From: Candidatus Hodarchaeota archaeon
GTDB lineage: Archaea > Asgardarchaeota > Heimdallarchaeia > Hodarchaeales > Hodarchaeaceae
Assembly (NCBI GenBank): GCA_016840285.1
Contig: JAEOSR010000058.1
Coordinates: 1 to 50,167 of the forward strand
Length of the DNA: 50,167 bases
Direction of reading: 5' to 3'
Of the stretch, positions 25,957 through 35,437 are shown one piece after another. Position 1 is the stretch's first letter; every line of letters begins with the position of its first letter. The position numbers and the translations under genes were made by a program. The notes below the pieces were generated by a model. The model worked only from the letters and a program-made list of their open reading frames with translations. It had not been told where the DNA came from and ran no database searches.

Positions 25957-27075
25957 TTAAGTCATTTTCTTTACAACTTCTTCTGCCACTTCTAACGTGG
26001 TATTAGAACCACCCATATCATAAGTTCTCACTGTTTCTTCCTTTATTACTGTAGAAATTCCCTGCTCAATACTTTTCGCAATTTCTAAAAGCGAAGAATC
26101 TCCTTTGGCTCCTAACCACTCCAGCATTAATTTCGCGGATAGGAATGCTGCAGTAGGATTGACCTTGTATTGGCCAGCGTATTTAGGAGCAGAACCGTGG
26201 GTTGGTTCAAAAAGGCCATAATCATCCCCATTTGTCGAAGCACTAGATGCAAACCCTAATCCTCCTACTAACTGAGCTGCGAGGTCGCTTATAATGTCGC
26301 CAAACATATTCGTGGTTACCATTACCCCATAATCTTGAGGGTTCTTAATTAACCACATACACATCGCATCGATATTTGTTTCCCACATTTCCACTTCAGG
26401 ATAATTTTTGGCTACCTCAAAAGCAATTCTTCGAAACATTCCACACGTTTGTCGAATAACATTCGCCTTGTGTATCACAGTTACGGTAGGATATCCAAAT
26501 TTCTTAGCATAGTCAAATGCAGTAACTAAAATTCTGCGGCAACCCTTTTCAGTAAAAACACGACATGAAACAGTGGATTTTTCGGGATCAAATTTCTTGA
26601 ATTTTTCTAGGGAGGCAAGCTGTTTGAATTCTTCTCCACTATCGTATTCAATTCCTGTGTAAAGACCTTCAGTGTTCTCTCTAAATGTAATAAGATCAAT
26701 ATCGTCCCGATAATTCAGAGGATTACCTGCATAGGCCTTGGTTGGGCGCATATTGGAATATAAATCGAAAATTTGTCGCAGACGTACAATTGGTGAACGA
26801 TATGGGATTCCAAACTTCTGAACGGTCTTAACGACTTCTGGATCCGTTGTTGGACGAGAAGTGATTGCTCCAAACAGAGACGCGTCTGTTTCTTTCATTC
26901 CATCTACCGTGCGATCAGGAAGAGGATCTCCTTCAGCTTTAAAGATGTCAAACCCAATATCAAGTGGAATATATTCAGCATCGAAGCTAGTAGCGTCGAG
27001 AACGATTCGGGCTGCTTCTAAGACATCTTTACCGATTCCGTCTCCAGGCATATACGCAATCTTGTATTTAGTCAT
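25957..27075 (-). CDS. Isocitrate/isopropylmalate dehydrogenase family protein
   Basis: NAD(P)-dependent beta-decarboxylating dehydrogenase, 372 aa. Substrate-binding Ser/Arg set SPIVRLRQIFDLYSNMRP (S94, R98, R108-type positions), Arg/Glu block DLITFRENTEGLYTGIEY, the lysine loop VIHKANVIRQTCGMF, the Asp block MFGDIISDLAAQLVGGLG, and the nucleotide loop EPTHGSAPKYAG. HKANV plus QTCGMF resembles the isocitrate/homoisocitrate branch more than classical LeuB, but the substrate is not certain. Start ATG 27075 is six to seven bases after AGGTG; GTG 27084 is in frame upstream. It begins right after the HD gene, so the two form an operon. Confidence 0.88.
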   Translation of the reverse strand: MTKYKIAYMPGDGIGKDVLEAARIVLDATSFDAEYIPLDIGFDIFKAEGDPLPDRTVDGMKETDASLFGAITSRPTTDPEVVKTVQKFGIPYRSPIVRLRQIFDLYSNMRPTKAYAGNPLNYRDDIDLITFRENTEGLYTGIEYDSGEEFKQLASLEKFKKFDPEKSTVSCRVFTEKGCRRILVTAFDYAKKFGYPTVTVIHKANVIRQTCGMFRRIAFEVAKNYPEVEMWETNIDAMCMWLIKNPQDYGVMVTTNMFGDIISDLAAQLVGGLGFASSASTNGDDYGLFEPTHGSAPKYAGQYKVNPTAAFLSAKLMLEWLGAKGDSSLLEIAKSIEQGISTVIKEETVRTYDMGGSNTTLEVAEEVVKKMT

Positions 27076-27084
27076 ATTTTTCAC

Positions 27085-27648
27085 CTATTTTGATTCCAGT
27101 GAGATTTTCAAAGGCCCAAAATGTAAGAAATCGCAACGATGTACTATTTCACCTTCAATAGTTCGTCCAGGGCCTTTATCTCCTTCCCAAGAGTGTTGAT
27201 AAATATTTTGTACTATTTCAAACGGAAGCTCGTGCTTCATCGCCAATCCTGCTCCAGTTACTGGATGTCTAAGTCTTTTTCCAACATTTGATTTTACTAC
27301 CTTTCCATTTGATGTCTGAGCAAACTCGATCGGTTTTCCTATATCATGAAGAATTGCACTAGCGATTAGAATATCACGATTAATAGGAATTCCCTGTTCT
27401 TCTAGTAAGGATGCAGATTGAAGAGCTAAATCTGTCACGATTCTGACATGGTCACCGAATGCTACCTTAACACCAGGAATAACTAGTGTAAATGGAAAAT
27501 CCATGTTTTTCCATCCACTTCCATCATTACCAATTCTAAGGGCTTCAACGCATACATCAATCACTTTTTGTCTCAAGGTTTCATCTGAGATCTGTACTAA
27601 TTGCTTCGAAAAAGCTTCTTGCACATATTCATCCAATATCTTCACCAA
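27085..27648 (-). CDS. HD-domain hydrolase
   Basis: A 187-residue protein with an HD-type metal site: H67 (FGDHVRIV), H101-D102 (AILHDIGKP), H128 (RHPVTGAG) and H152 (IYQHSW). Members hydrolyse phosphomonoesters or nucleotides. The start is not clear: TTG 27648, GTG 27645 and TTG 27636 are all in frame. It directly precedes the dehydrogenase gene, whose SD overlaps its stop. That makes a shared metabolic role plausible, but none can be named. Confidence 0.75.
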   Translation of the reverse strand: MVKILDEYVQEAFSKQLVQISDETLRQKVIDVCVEALRIGNDGSGWKNMDFPFTLVIPGVKVAFGDHVRIVTDLALQSASLLEEQGIPINRDILIASAILHDIGKPIEFAQTSNGKVVKSNVGKRLRHPVTGAGLAMKHELPFEIVQNIYQHSWEGDKGPGRTIEGEIVHRCDFLHFGPLKISLESK

Positions 27649-27784
27649 TATCTATTATGATCCATTGATTACTCTATTATTATGAGTTAGATAACGAAAA
27701 AGGATGAAAATACTTATCGAATAAACATTGTTGTAGTTCATTCCTCTCCTTGGAACTAGAGAGTGTTACTCCACAAAGGAAAAT

Positions 27785-29773
27785 TCATTGTTTATCCCCT
27801 TTTTTTTCTAATTCTTCAATTATGGAGTCATCTTCTGTACTTGAAACGCCATTAAAATTCTTTAGATCTTCAGATTCTTCACTCTCAAAAATAACGTGTT
27901 CAACATTCTTTTTTTCTTGCCGATAGTTCCGAATCCCCGAGATTAAGATAATAATAGCTGCCAGGAGGAGGAGAATAAGGCCTAACGGTAGGAATAGAAA
28001 ACTATTTATTTCAAAATCCATCTGAATTAAATCAGAAAGTGTTTGATTAGCCGATGGGGTTGGAGGCTCCGCTTCAGCAGGAATCGAACCAAGACCAAAT
28101 GTAAATAAATACCAAACAACTTCAATGACAATTAAAGCGATGGAGGAAATGCCCGCTACTATCTTACGTTGATTAATGTATTCATAGATCGTAAAACATA
28201 ATATAATAAGAAAAAGGAACCAAGCTCCAACAGTTATGAGACCATAAAGCCAATCACCTGGATGAGACATGAATGTATCTGGAAGAAAATACCATGCACC
28301 ATTAGTATGTTTTAGAAAATAAAATACTGTATCTTCGGTTTTTTGGATTGGAATCATCCAGAAGAAACTACTCCGAGAAGTCATCTTAATTTGGGAAAAT
28401 GACAATATGGGAGTTTGACCTGAAGCCATTTGCATATTAATATCTATTAGTCTCCCTAATAATGGGACAGATGTGAAAATAGTAGCTTCCATTGAAATAA
28501 ATAAAATCGGACTGAGTACTCCAATAACAAGGATTATTACCCCTAAATTTCGAAGAACGACTCTTGGTGTAAGATTATCTAAAACATGACGATAAATTCT
28601 TTGAAAGAATAACATTAGTGAAGTATTAGTCTCAGAAGAAACTTCATATAGTTCATGATTTGTTTGTATTAGAATTCCACAGATAAAAATAATGAATCCA
28701 AGGAATATACTCTTAATTAATGTTTTTATTAAAATTCCTCCGAAATCCCCGAATAATATTGTATGGTCAATGAAGACATTTAGTCCAAAAGGTAAAAGAG
28801 GAAGAAAAATAAAAATAGTGAACAAAAGGGTTTTTAGCGCATTTTCTGGAAAACGAAAATCAAGAAGTGAGTTTAACCATGGGGGTACTGATGAGGTTGA
28901 CCAAAATGTTGCTATCCCATCAAATAAAAGAAAGAAGAAGAGAATAATTCCAATAGAAGTGAGAATTAGGATTAATACTGAGTATAATTCCCTAAATGGA
29001 GAGAATATTGTGTGAAACATTGTCAAAGATTGAATATAGATTACACAATTTACTAAAGATCTTAGAAGGATTGGGTATTTCACCTTCTGGGTTTTGATAT
29101 AAATGATAGCAAGAATTAATCCACTAATTATTCGAATTACAATATCCCAGATTGCCTGCTCATCAGTATATATAACCAGATTTGATATAAAAGGGGAAAT
29201 CGCATAGATCAAAGGAGATATTACAATTATCCAGCCGATTTTAATCTGTTTCATCAATAAAGCTTGAATAATTGCCTTTCGGTAAAGTAGTTCTTCAAAA
29301 ACAGGTATTGCTACCAATAATAGTACAATTAAAAATAGTTGATATCCTAAATAATCAATTGACATCCTAGATAATATTATCTCTGGCCATACTTTGATGA
29401 TAGGTGCTCTTTCAACATATATAAGTAAAGAATTATTCAGATTCTCTAATAAGAAAAATATACAGCCAACATAAAGAAAAATTGTACCGATAATACATCG
29501 CAACCTTGCTTCATAAGAAACCTTATATCCCCCCGATTTTAATTTCTGGCTCATTAATACTAATAAAATAAGTAAAGCAAACCCCTTGGCGAATGTTAAT
29601 ACCACAAGATCTAGAAATTCATCAGAATATGGCAATAGATTACTATCTATCAGTTTAAGATTCAATTCAAAGAATTCTAGAAATACGACAATAATCGATT
29701 CAAGTGAAAGTACTAAAAGAACTATCAAAACGGGCAGTAATGTATGATTCTTTATCTTTTCAACCAAGAACAT
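27785..29773 (-). CDS. CPBP/CAAX-protease-like polytopic membrane protein
   Basis: A 662-residue membrane protein with about a dozen helices. The CPBP (Abi/Rce1-like) motif 1 is present: FEELLYRKAI with E160, E161 and R165. The His expected in motif 2 (FxxxH) is absent from IYAISPFISNLV, and the motif 3 position reads LLRSLVN, with Arg where His is expected. Proteolysis by the known mechanism is therefore doubtful. The C-terminal 400 residues add further helices and an extracytoplasmic domain around 470-500, ending in a charged cytoplasmic tail. No partner genes nearby. Confidence 0.65.
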   Translation of the reverse strand: MFLVEKIKNHTLLPVLIVLLVLSLESIIVVFLEFFELNLKLIDSNLLPYSDEFLDLVVLTFAKGFALLILLVLMSQKLKSGGYKVSYEARLRCIIGTIFLYVGCIFFLLENLNNSLLIYVERAPIIKVWPEIILSRMSIDYLGYQLFLIVLLLVAIPVFEELLYRKAIIQALLMKQIKIGWIIVISPLIYAISPFISNLVIYTDEQAIWDIVIRIISGLILAIIYIKTQKVKYPILLRSLVNCVIYIQSLTMFHTIFSPFRELYSVLILILTSIGIILFFFLLFDGIATFWSTSSVPPWLNSLLDFRFPENALKTLLFTIFIFLPLLPFGLNVFIDHTILFGDFGGILIKTLIKSIFLGFIIFICGILIQTNHELYEVSSETNTSLMLFFQRIYRHVLDNLTPRVVLRNLGVIILVIGVLSPILFISMEATIFTSVPLLGRLIDINMQMASGQTPILSFSQIKMTSRSSFFWMIPIQKTEDTVFYFLKHTNGAWYFLPDTFMSHPGDWLYGLITVGAWFLFLIILCFTIYEYINQRKIVAGISSIALIVIEVVWYLFTFGLGSIPAEAEPPTPSANQTLSDLIQMDFEINSFLFLPLGLILLLLAAIIILISGIRNYRQEKKNVEHVIFESEESEDLKNFNGVSSTEDDSIIEELEKKGDKQ

Positions 29774-29990
29774 ATCGATACCCTTATTACTCGTTACACC
29801 GTTATTTTCAGATTAACTATTCGGGAAATTTAACTATTTCTCTCAATAGTTCTTCTTTATGTGAGATCCACAGGGATTTATGAGGAAATTAAATTTAGAT
29901 CGTGAATTTTCCTTTTTTCCTTGTCGATTTAAGAACCTCTTCAAGGGGTCGAGAAAATAACAAAGAAAGATAATACAGGTAGAATATAAC

Positions 29991-30022
29991 AAAATTAAAA
30001 GAAAAAAGAAGAAAAAAGGGGG
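29991..30022 (-). terminator. T-rich terminator after surface protein 1
   Basis: On the minus strand, a C5 T6 run followed by CTTCTTTTTTCTTTTAATTTT starts about 20 bases after the surface-protein stop codon. This is a typical archaeal T-tract terminator and resembles the tract after the peptide-binding protein gene. Confidence 0.5.
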
Positions 30023-30041
30023 AGATAGCAAACGAAATTCC

Positions 30042-31883
30042 TTATTTTCGTCGCTTGATGAACACAGAGATTGCAGCAACTAATATGAGCGCTGGGATAA
30101 TGGAGAAACCTGGAGTGGGAACACCACCGTCTCCATCTTCACCTTCTGTATCTTTAGGCAAAGCTGTTGGATTAGGAATGTCATCGATATCCTTGTTGAG
30201 AATTTCGGCATTGAGTTCCATACTGAGGGTTCCGTCAGCATATATGGTTGTGTACTCATATGTTTCAGAATTATAGTCTTCACCGACAGGGAATTCTTCG
30301 ATAGAAGCGTCTACCGTAAGATCAACTCCTATACTTGCTATGAGACCATCTGACGTATAACCCATCCATATTTCGAATGACACTGTAACATCTGCATAAG
30401 GTTCTTCTGGATCCTCTGAGGGCCAATCGACATATTCTGTTGAATCAAATACTAGATCTACCTCACCAGTAAAGTAGAAGAATTTGTAGTCGTTATTTCC
30501 ACGCATTTCGTAATCCATTTCGAAAGTATTAAGGGTTATACCTATATCACCTAATGAACCCTCTGCGTCTGAAGATGTGAGCGTTTTCTCTAAGATTTCC
30601 ACAATAGAAGAAATACTTTTAGTGGAAGCTTGCCACATATCCCAATCTGGGGTGATACCCGGCGCGATCAGGGGGAATATACCAGCTGTTGAGCTAGGGT
30701 AGATTGTCCATTTTTCCCAGGGACCATCAGACCAATCATCCAACCAACCAGGGCTTCCCACAAAACCATTCCACCATACAGGATCATCTATCTCTTCGAG
30801 ATTTCTACCATCGTACTGTGAGATAGTTGTTTCATAGTAGCAGCCCTCGACATCTGTGACTTCAAATTCAAAGATATCTTCTCCTTCAGCATCATCTAGT
30901 TGATCTTCCATTTCTCCGAGAAAATCTTGGACTTCGTCAGCTTCATCAAAGAAATCAGTTGTTTCATATGTAAACGATACTGTGTCCATCTCAAGAGTAA
31001 TGGTTTCCTCATCTAGGATTTCATCTGGGAGAGGATTGTGTTTCTTTTTGTCAAAAGCAATTTCCACTGATATTGTATCATCGGCACTTCCAATACCTGC
31101 AGGTGTGCTCGTATATGGCCATGACCATGGTTCTGATGTGTAATAGGGCATCGTTACTTCTCCAACCATTAAAAGCTTTGCTGAGGCTTCAGCGGAGATA
31201 CTTTTGAAGATACCTTCGTAATCACCTGTACGATGCCAGATTACTTCAAGCATAACATCGATATCTGCATCAGGACCAATGTCCTCACCTTCAATGGTAA
31301 GTTTGAATTCATCGCCGTCATTGTCAATTGTTGTAGTAAGATCCATATCCTCAAGTTCTTCGCCAAGATCTTCAAACATTGTCTCATAATCATCCCATGA
31401 ATTGGGATCAAGATAGAATGGTAATCCAGGATAGTCTTCAAAATCTGAGTCAATAAATTCTAGAAAGTCACTACCAGGGATGTACGATCCTATGCCTAAA
31501 CCAACACCTTCAGGAATTATGAACGTATCACCAAAGATATCCTCAATCTCAGGTGTGAGAGATTCTTCAGGGATAGGTATCTCAATGCTTTTTCCTAGAA
31601 TAACGTAAGCATTTAAGGCATAAAAACCATCATTGGCATCAACACCCATTACCTTTACGCCAAGAGTACTACCTGAAAGATCAAATACAAAATCTTCCAG
31701 AGGAAAAGGTGCTTCCATATCTCCTAGCAAATCTTCCCAAGGGACGTCGAATTGAGATACTTTGTATACGAAGGTATCACCTGGAGTCATGACATCTTCA
31801 TCTACCTCTGCCATCCCTATTGATGGGACTAATAAGAGTAAAAAGATACTTGTTGCTATTAAAAATGAATATTTTTTTCTCAT
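30042..31883 (-). CDS. Large acidic surface protein 1, PGF-anchored
   Basis: Secreted protein of 613 aa: signal peptide (KKYSFLIATSIFLLLLVPSIGMA), a long acidic ectodomain, then GVPTPGFSIIPALILVAAIS and FKRRK-type tail (VFIKRRK). The tail is an archaeal PGF-type anchor processed at the membrane. The ectodomain repeats blocks shared with the protein at 37714: GDTFVYKV near the N-terminus, DLSGSTLGVKVMG, IPEGVG, FLEFIDSD, NPLPDEILDEETI, EGEDIFEFEVTDVEGCYY, PGITPDWDMWQASTKSIS and FYFTGEVDLVFDSTEY. These resemble large Asgard-type surface families with C-terminal sorting tails; the function is unknown. Its own terminator follows. Confidence 0.8.
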   Translation of the reverse strand: MRKKYSFLIATSIFLLLLVPSIGMAEVDEDVMTPGDTFVYKVSQFDVPWEDLLGDMEAPFPLEDFVFDLSGSTLGVKVMGVDANDGFYALNAYVILGKSIEIPIPEESLTPEIEDIFGDTFIIPEGVGLGIGSYIPGSDFLEFIDSDFEDYPGLPFYLDPNSWDDYETMFEDLGEELEDMDLTTTIDNDGDEFKLTIEGEDIGPDADIDVMLEVIWHRTGDYEGIFKSISAEASAKLLMVGEVTMPYYTSEPWSWPYTSTPAGIGSADDTISVEIAFDKKKHNPLPDEILDEETITLEMDTVSFTYETTDFFDEADEVQDFLGEMEDQLDDAEGEDIFEFEVTDVEGCYYETTISQYDGRNLEEIDDPVWWNGFVGSPGWLDDWSDGPWEKWTIYPSSTAGIFPLIAPGITPDWDMWQASTKSISSIVEILEKTLTSSDAEGSLGDIGITLNTFEMDYEMRGNNDYKFFYFTGEVDLVFDSTEYVDWPSEDPEEPYADVTVSFEIWMGYTSDGLIASIGVDLTVDASIEEFPVGEDYNSETYEYTTIYADGTLSMELNAEILNKDIDDIPNPTALPKDTEGEDGDGGVPTPGFSIIPALILVAAISVFIKRRK

Positions 31884-32106
31884 TCTTGTTTCCTCGTTTT
31901 TTTAAGAAGTCTTTGTTTCATAAAGATTCAATTAGTATTTTCAATTGTCGAAAAATATAAGGGTTACCAAATAATAAACGAGTCAATACATTATAGTATG
32001 ATTTGGCAATTAATTTTGAGAAGCTTTCTATGAAAGATTAAAGTTATTTGATGATTTTATGGCTGAAAAAGGTTGGATATGGTTTAACAAACAGAATAAC
32101 TAAAAT

Positions 32107-32787
32107 TCATGTAATTTTAAGTCGCTTGACTGCCACATGATCTAATTCCCCCAATATCACACGGCTCACGAGAAAGAGTACCCAACTAGGTAAGAGAATA
32201 ATCACACAAAAAGCAGAATTAAATGTCAGATCACTTGCTATCACAGCTATAGCTACTCCCATAAAAAGAGTGACATGCTGGATTAATCTTATGCTTGGTC
32301 GAAGAAAGATTAAATACCGACTATACGATACCAGAATTAGAATTAGTCCTATTAAAAAAAAGAACATGGTAAAGCTTTTAGGAAATAGTTTCGGATTCAA
32401 AAAATACATTAAAAATATTAATTCAGCGAGTATAATACTAAAAAAATTCCCAAAACAACCTGAACATATTGAGTGAGTGCCGATCTGAAATTCATGATTA
32501 GCTCGTAGTGAAGGTGGATGATGACTGAGATTTATTACACAGGAAGGAATCATTCCTGAAAAGAATAATTGAAAATGAAGAAGCCTAGGAATGATTGCCA
32601 CACCAGCCACCATGAACATTCCAATTAGAAATTGTCGTGTGACCCAATCCTCATCTATTGGACTTGAATAGTTATAGGTCAGAAAAGTAGCTACAAGAAG
32701 ACTGATTATCGACACAGAAAAGGGAGTAACGATAATTAGTGCTTTCTTGGTCAAAGTTTTCAATATCGTGCACCCTAATGTAGACAT
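32107..32787 (-). CDS. DUF2085-like membrane protein
   Basis: A 226-residue membrane protein with about six helices. The DUF2085 hallmark is present: Cys/His motifs in a loop, with CVINLSHHPPSLR followed by HEFQIGTHSICSGCFG, where the spaced Cys and His residues could bind a metal. Function of the family is unknown. ATG at 32787, with a divergent promoter region shared with the epimerase gene at 32874. Confidence 0.7.
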   Translation of the reverse strand: MSTLGCTILKTLTKKALIIVTPFSVSIISLLVATFLTYNYSSPIDEDWVTRQFLIGMFMVAGVAIIPRLLHFQLFFSGMIPSCVINLSHHPPSLRANHEFQIGTHSICSGCFGNFFSIILAELIFLMYFLNPKLFPKSFTMFFFLIGLILILVSYSRYLIFLRPSIRLIQHVTLFMGVAIAVIASDLTFNSAFCVIILLPSWVLFLVSRVILGELDHVAVKRLKIT

Positions 32788-32873
32788 TCAACTGGGTTGA
32801 CGAAGAAATTTAAAACTGCCTAAGAACTTAAGCTAATTTAATTGATTTAGAGACTATTCACGAGACGAGTTAT

Positions 32874-33869
32874 ATGAGATTTCTTGTGACTGGAGGTACA
32901 GGGTTTGTAGGAAGTCACATTATTGATGCTTTGGAGAAACATTTTCCCCCCTCAAGTATATCACTGATAGTTCGCGATCAAACGAAAGTAATCGCACGAT
33001 CAAAGGCAGGGTTAACGGTTTTTCAAGGGGATATTACTACTCCTAAATCGCTAAATCATTCAATGGAACAATTTCATCCTAATACTATAATACATGTTGC
33101 TGCACTTGCTGATGATTGGGCTCCTCTCTCAAAATTAATGGAAGTCAACGCTCAAGGGACTCAAAATATCATTGACGCCATGGTTCAATCAAACACAGCT
33201 GAATTATTAATTCACATTTCTTCCTCTGGAGTTTATCCTCGAAAAGCTTCTACTCACTTAACTGAAGATACTCCTTATAGTCCCTATGGAGATTATCATA
33301 AATCTAAGGTAGCTGCTGAAAAAATAGTTAAAGTTGCATTGGAAAAGAGGCTCATTAATGCAACAATACTACGTCCTCCAAATGTTATGGGAATTAGAGA
33401 CTTCACCCATATGGCTAAAATTTGTCAGGCAATTAAAAATAGAAAATTTCCAATTATAAACCAAGGTAAAGCCATACAGACATGGGTGGCCGTAGAGGAT
33501 TTAGCACAGGCTGTAATTCTAGCCATCAAACTGCAAAAGAAAGCGAATGGAAAAATTTATAACGTAAAATCTTTTGAAATTGCTGTTAAGGACCTTTACG
33601 ACCAAGTTGCTATAAAATTGAACGTTACCAAACCTCCAAAAAAATACTCTTACTCTCTGGCGTATTTAGGGGGATTTATTTCTGAGATCCTAGGGAAACT
33701 AAGAGGAAAACCATCTACTCTCAATCGCTATCGTGTTATCAAATTTGCTAAGGATCGGCTTTTTGATGATTCAAAAATCCGTTCAGAATTAGGTTACCAG
33801 CCTAAAGCATCAGCGGAAGCTACAATCACTAGTACAGTGGAATGGTTACAAAAAGAAGGAATAGTATGA
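32874..33869 (+). CDS. NAD-dependent epimerase/dehydratase (extended SDR)
   Basis: A 331-residue Rossmann enzyme. Cofactor loop TGGTGFVG (6-13) and active-site Y141xxxK145 in YGDYHKSKVAAEK, with Ser in ISSSGVY before it. It resembles nucleotide-sugar epimerases and 3-beta-HSD-like SDRs. The C-terminal part (from about 250) is the usual substrate domain. The substrate cannot be told; sugar-nucleotide or lipid hydroxyl oxidation are both common. Start ATG 32874. The following DinB-like gene begins 18 bp after the stop, suggesting one transcript with the next three genes. Confidence 0.88.
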   Translation: MRFLVTGGTGFVGSHIIDALEKHFPPSSISLIVRDQTKVIARSKAGLTVFQGDITTPKSLNHSMEQFHPNTIIHVAALADDWAPLSKLMEVNAQGTQNIIDAMVQSNTAELLIHISSSGVYPRKASTHLTEDTPYSPYGDYHKSKVAAEKIVKVALEKRLINATILRPPNVMGIRDFTHMAKICQAIKNRKFPIINQGKAIQTWVAVEDLAQAVILAIKLQKKANGKIYNVKSFEIAVKDLYDQVAIKLNVTKPPKKYSYSLAYLGGFISEILGKLRGKPSTLNRYRVIKFAKDRLFDDSKIRSELGYQPKASAEATITSTVEWLQKEGIV

Positions 33870-33887
33870 AAATGTTGATGTGATAGT

Positions 33888-34385
33888 ATGGAAGCAATCT
33901 ATATCATTAGAACGTTTTGTTATGCACTAGAAAATCAAATGCGTTTTGTTACCAATGATTTAAGTGATGAGGATCTACGTTGGAGACCTGATATCGGATC
34001 CCCAGCCATTGGATGGATAGTTGGTCATGTATTGGTTGGTCATGACATGATTGCGAATCATCGATTTTGTGGGAACTCATTAATCCTCCCTGAAGAGTAC
34101 AGTGACAATTTTGGAATGGGTACTAATGGAAACTTCCCAGAACCATTCACCTTAGATGATCTTTTTACTAAATTTACGCTGGTAAATGGGGAGATAACCA
34201 AAGTCTTAAGCAGTAATAATGACGATTGGTTGGAAGAATCTTTTGATGACTCTGGTTTCCCACCAAATTGGCAAAACAAAAATATCGGTAAAGCATTCAT
34301 ATTGCATTTTAACCATGAATTTACTCATGCGGGGCAAATCTTAGAAGTTCGACGAATGCGGGGTCGAGGAGCATGGGGATTTTAA
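33888..34385 (+). CDS. DinB/YfiT-like metal-binding four-helix protein
   Basis: A 165-residue protein with the DinB-fold metal triad: H47 (GHVLVGHD) with H143 and H147 (HFNHEFTHAGQ). The LRWRPDIGSPAIGWIVGH block is typical. Some members are thiol-dependent S-transferases using bacillithiol or mycothiol; others have no known activity. ATG at 33888, 18 bp after the epimerase and 26 bp before the next gene. Confidence 0.8.
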   Translation: MEAIYIIRTFCYALENQMRFVTNDLSDEDLRWRPDIGSPAIGWIVGHVLVGHDMIANHRFCGNSLILPEEYSDNFGMGTNGNFPEPFTLDDLFTKFTLVNGEITKVLSSNNDDWLEESFDDSGFPPNWQNKNIGKAFILHFNHEFTHAGQILEVRRMRGRGAWGF

Positions 34386-34411
34386 TCTGTAAATTACAAA
34401 GATGAAGAATT

Positions 34412-35437
34412 TTGCACCAGAAGATCAAGAGAATCGTCAATGTAGAATGGATAGCTCAAGAACTACAACAGCGATTCGAAACATTTGGACCATTAATTGA
34501 ATTACTAATCGATATTAATCCAGATACCATCAGCCTAAAGGAGGAAGCTTACAAACCATCTCATCATCTCATAATCCAAGGCTCTTTCGATCCTCCTTCT
34601 TCATCGCATATAGATCTTATCTCTAAAGCAATTGATCTCCACTCTAAACTCAATCCGTCAGAAAAAATCAAAGTTATACTCCTGCTCTCGCTCTCTCATG
34701 TAGATAAAAAAACAGATGTCTTAAATCGCTCATTATTAGGTTATCGAGTCGAAATGCTAGAGAAATTATTTACTTCACTGAAGTTAAAAATCCCGATTTC
34801 AATTGGTCTGTCAAACGTGGCCCGATACATTGATTTAATTGATGCTGTTCAACAATTTTCTACCAATATAAAAAAATTATCATTTATTATGGGAATGGAC
34901 GTCTTTAAAAAACTTCTGGATCCTTTTTACTATTCAAAACCTTTAGAAGAAGTATTACCTCTGATCTTTAGAGCTGATTACTATATTGCGGGTAGAAAAG
35001 ATGTTTTCTCGAAGGAAGAATTTGATTCATTCCTCACTAGCCAATTACACTTCAACTTTTATAACAACATTCATTTCTTATTAATGTCGAAATCTTATAG
35101 ATTTCTTAATGCAACGCTGATTCGAGAGAAGTATTCTAAAAAACAACCCATTCAGGAAACTTATATTCATCCCACGATAAAGAAATATTTAGAAAAGAAT
35201 AATATATACCTTCTAACTTCCAAATGGATAGCAACGAAAATAGCGATCCAATTAGTTGTAGGTTTGACATTAAATGCTGGTAAGGATCAAATAATAGCAG
35301 TAGAGATCTTAAAACGGTTATTACCTAAAATTAAAGGCGATATTCAATTACAGCAAAAAATAGTGACTGAATACCAATCAGAAAAAAATATGGAAATTAT
35401 CGAACAATGGAACCAATTAATCAGCTTAATTTCATAA
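34412..35437 (+). CDS. Nucleotidylyltransferase, NadD-like
   Basis: A 341-residue protein with an HxGH-superfamily nucleotidyltransferase core. The phosphate loop reads GSFDPPSSSH (57-66), where the second His is kept (H66) but the first is Ser. GMDVFKKLL and a C-terminal NATLIREKY (ISSTxIR-type) complete the pattern of nicotinate/nicotinamide-nucleotide adenylyltransferases. An extra helical C-terminus of about 80 residues follows. Start TTG 34412; no in-frame ATG exists near. It overlaps the CinA-like gene by 31 bp, which strongly suggests a joint role, most simply in NAD metabolism; this is inference. The altered loop leaves catalysis uncertain. Confidence 0.72.
   Translation: MHQKIKRIVNVEWIAQELQQRFETFGPLIELLIDINPDTISLKEEAYKPSHHLIIQGSFDPPSSSHIDLISKAIDLHSKLNPSEKIKVILLLSLSHVDKKTDVLNRSLLGYRVEMLEKLFTSLKLKIPISIGLSNVARYIDLIDAVQQFSTNIKKLSFIMGMDVFKKLLDPFYYSKPLEEVLPLIFRADYYIAGRKDVFSKEEFDSFLTSQLHFNFYNNIHFLLMSKSYRFLNATLIREKYSKKQPIQETYIHPTIKKYLEKNNIYLLTSKWIATKIAIQLVVGLTLNAGKDQIIAVEILKRLLPKIKGDIQLQQKIVTEYQSEKNMEIIEQWNQLISLIS

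Noticed and set aside
29843..30079. Minus-strand frame of 78 codons with a Phe/Leu-rich run
   Set aside because: It overlaps the end of surface protein 1; the run of Phe comes from the T-rich terminator tract.
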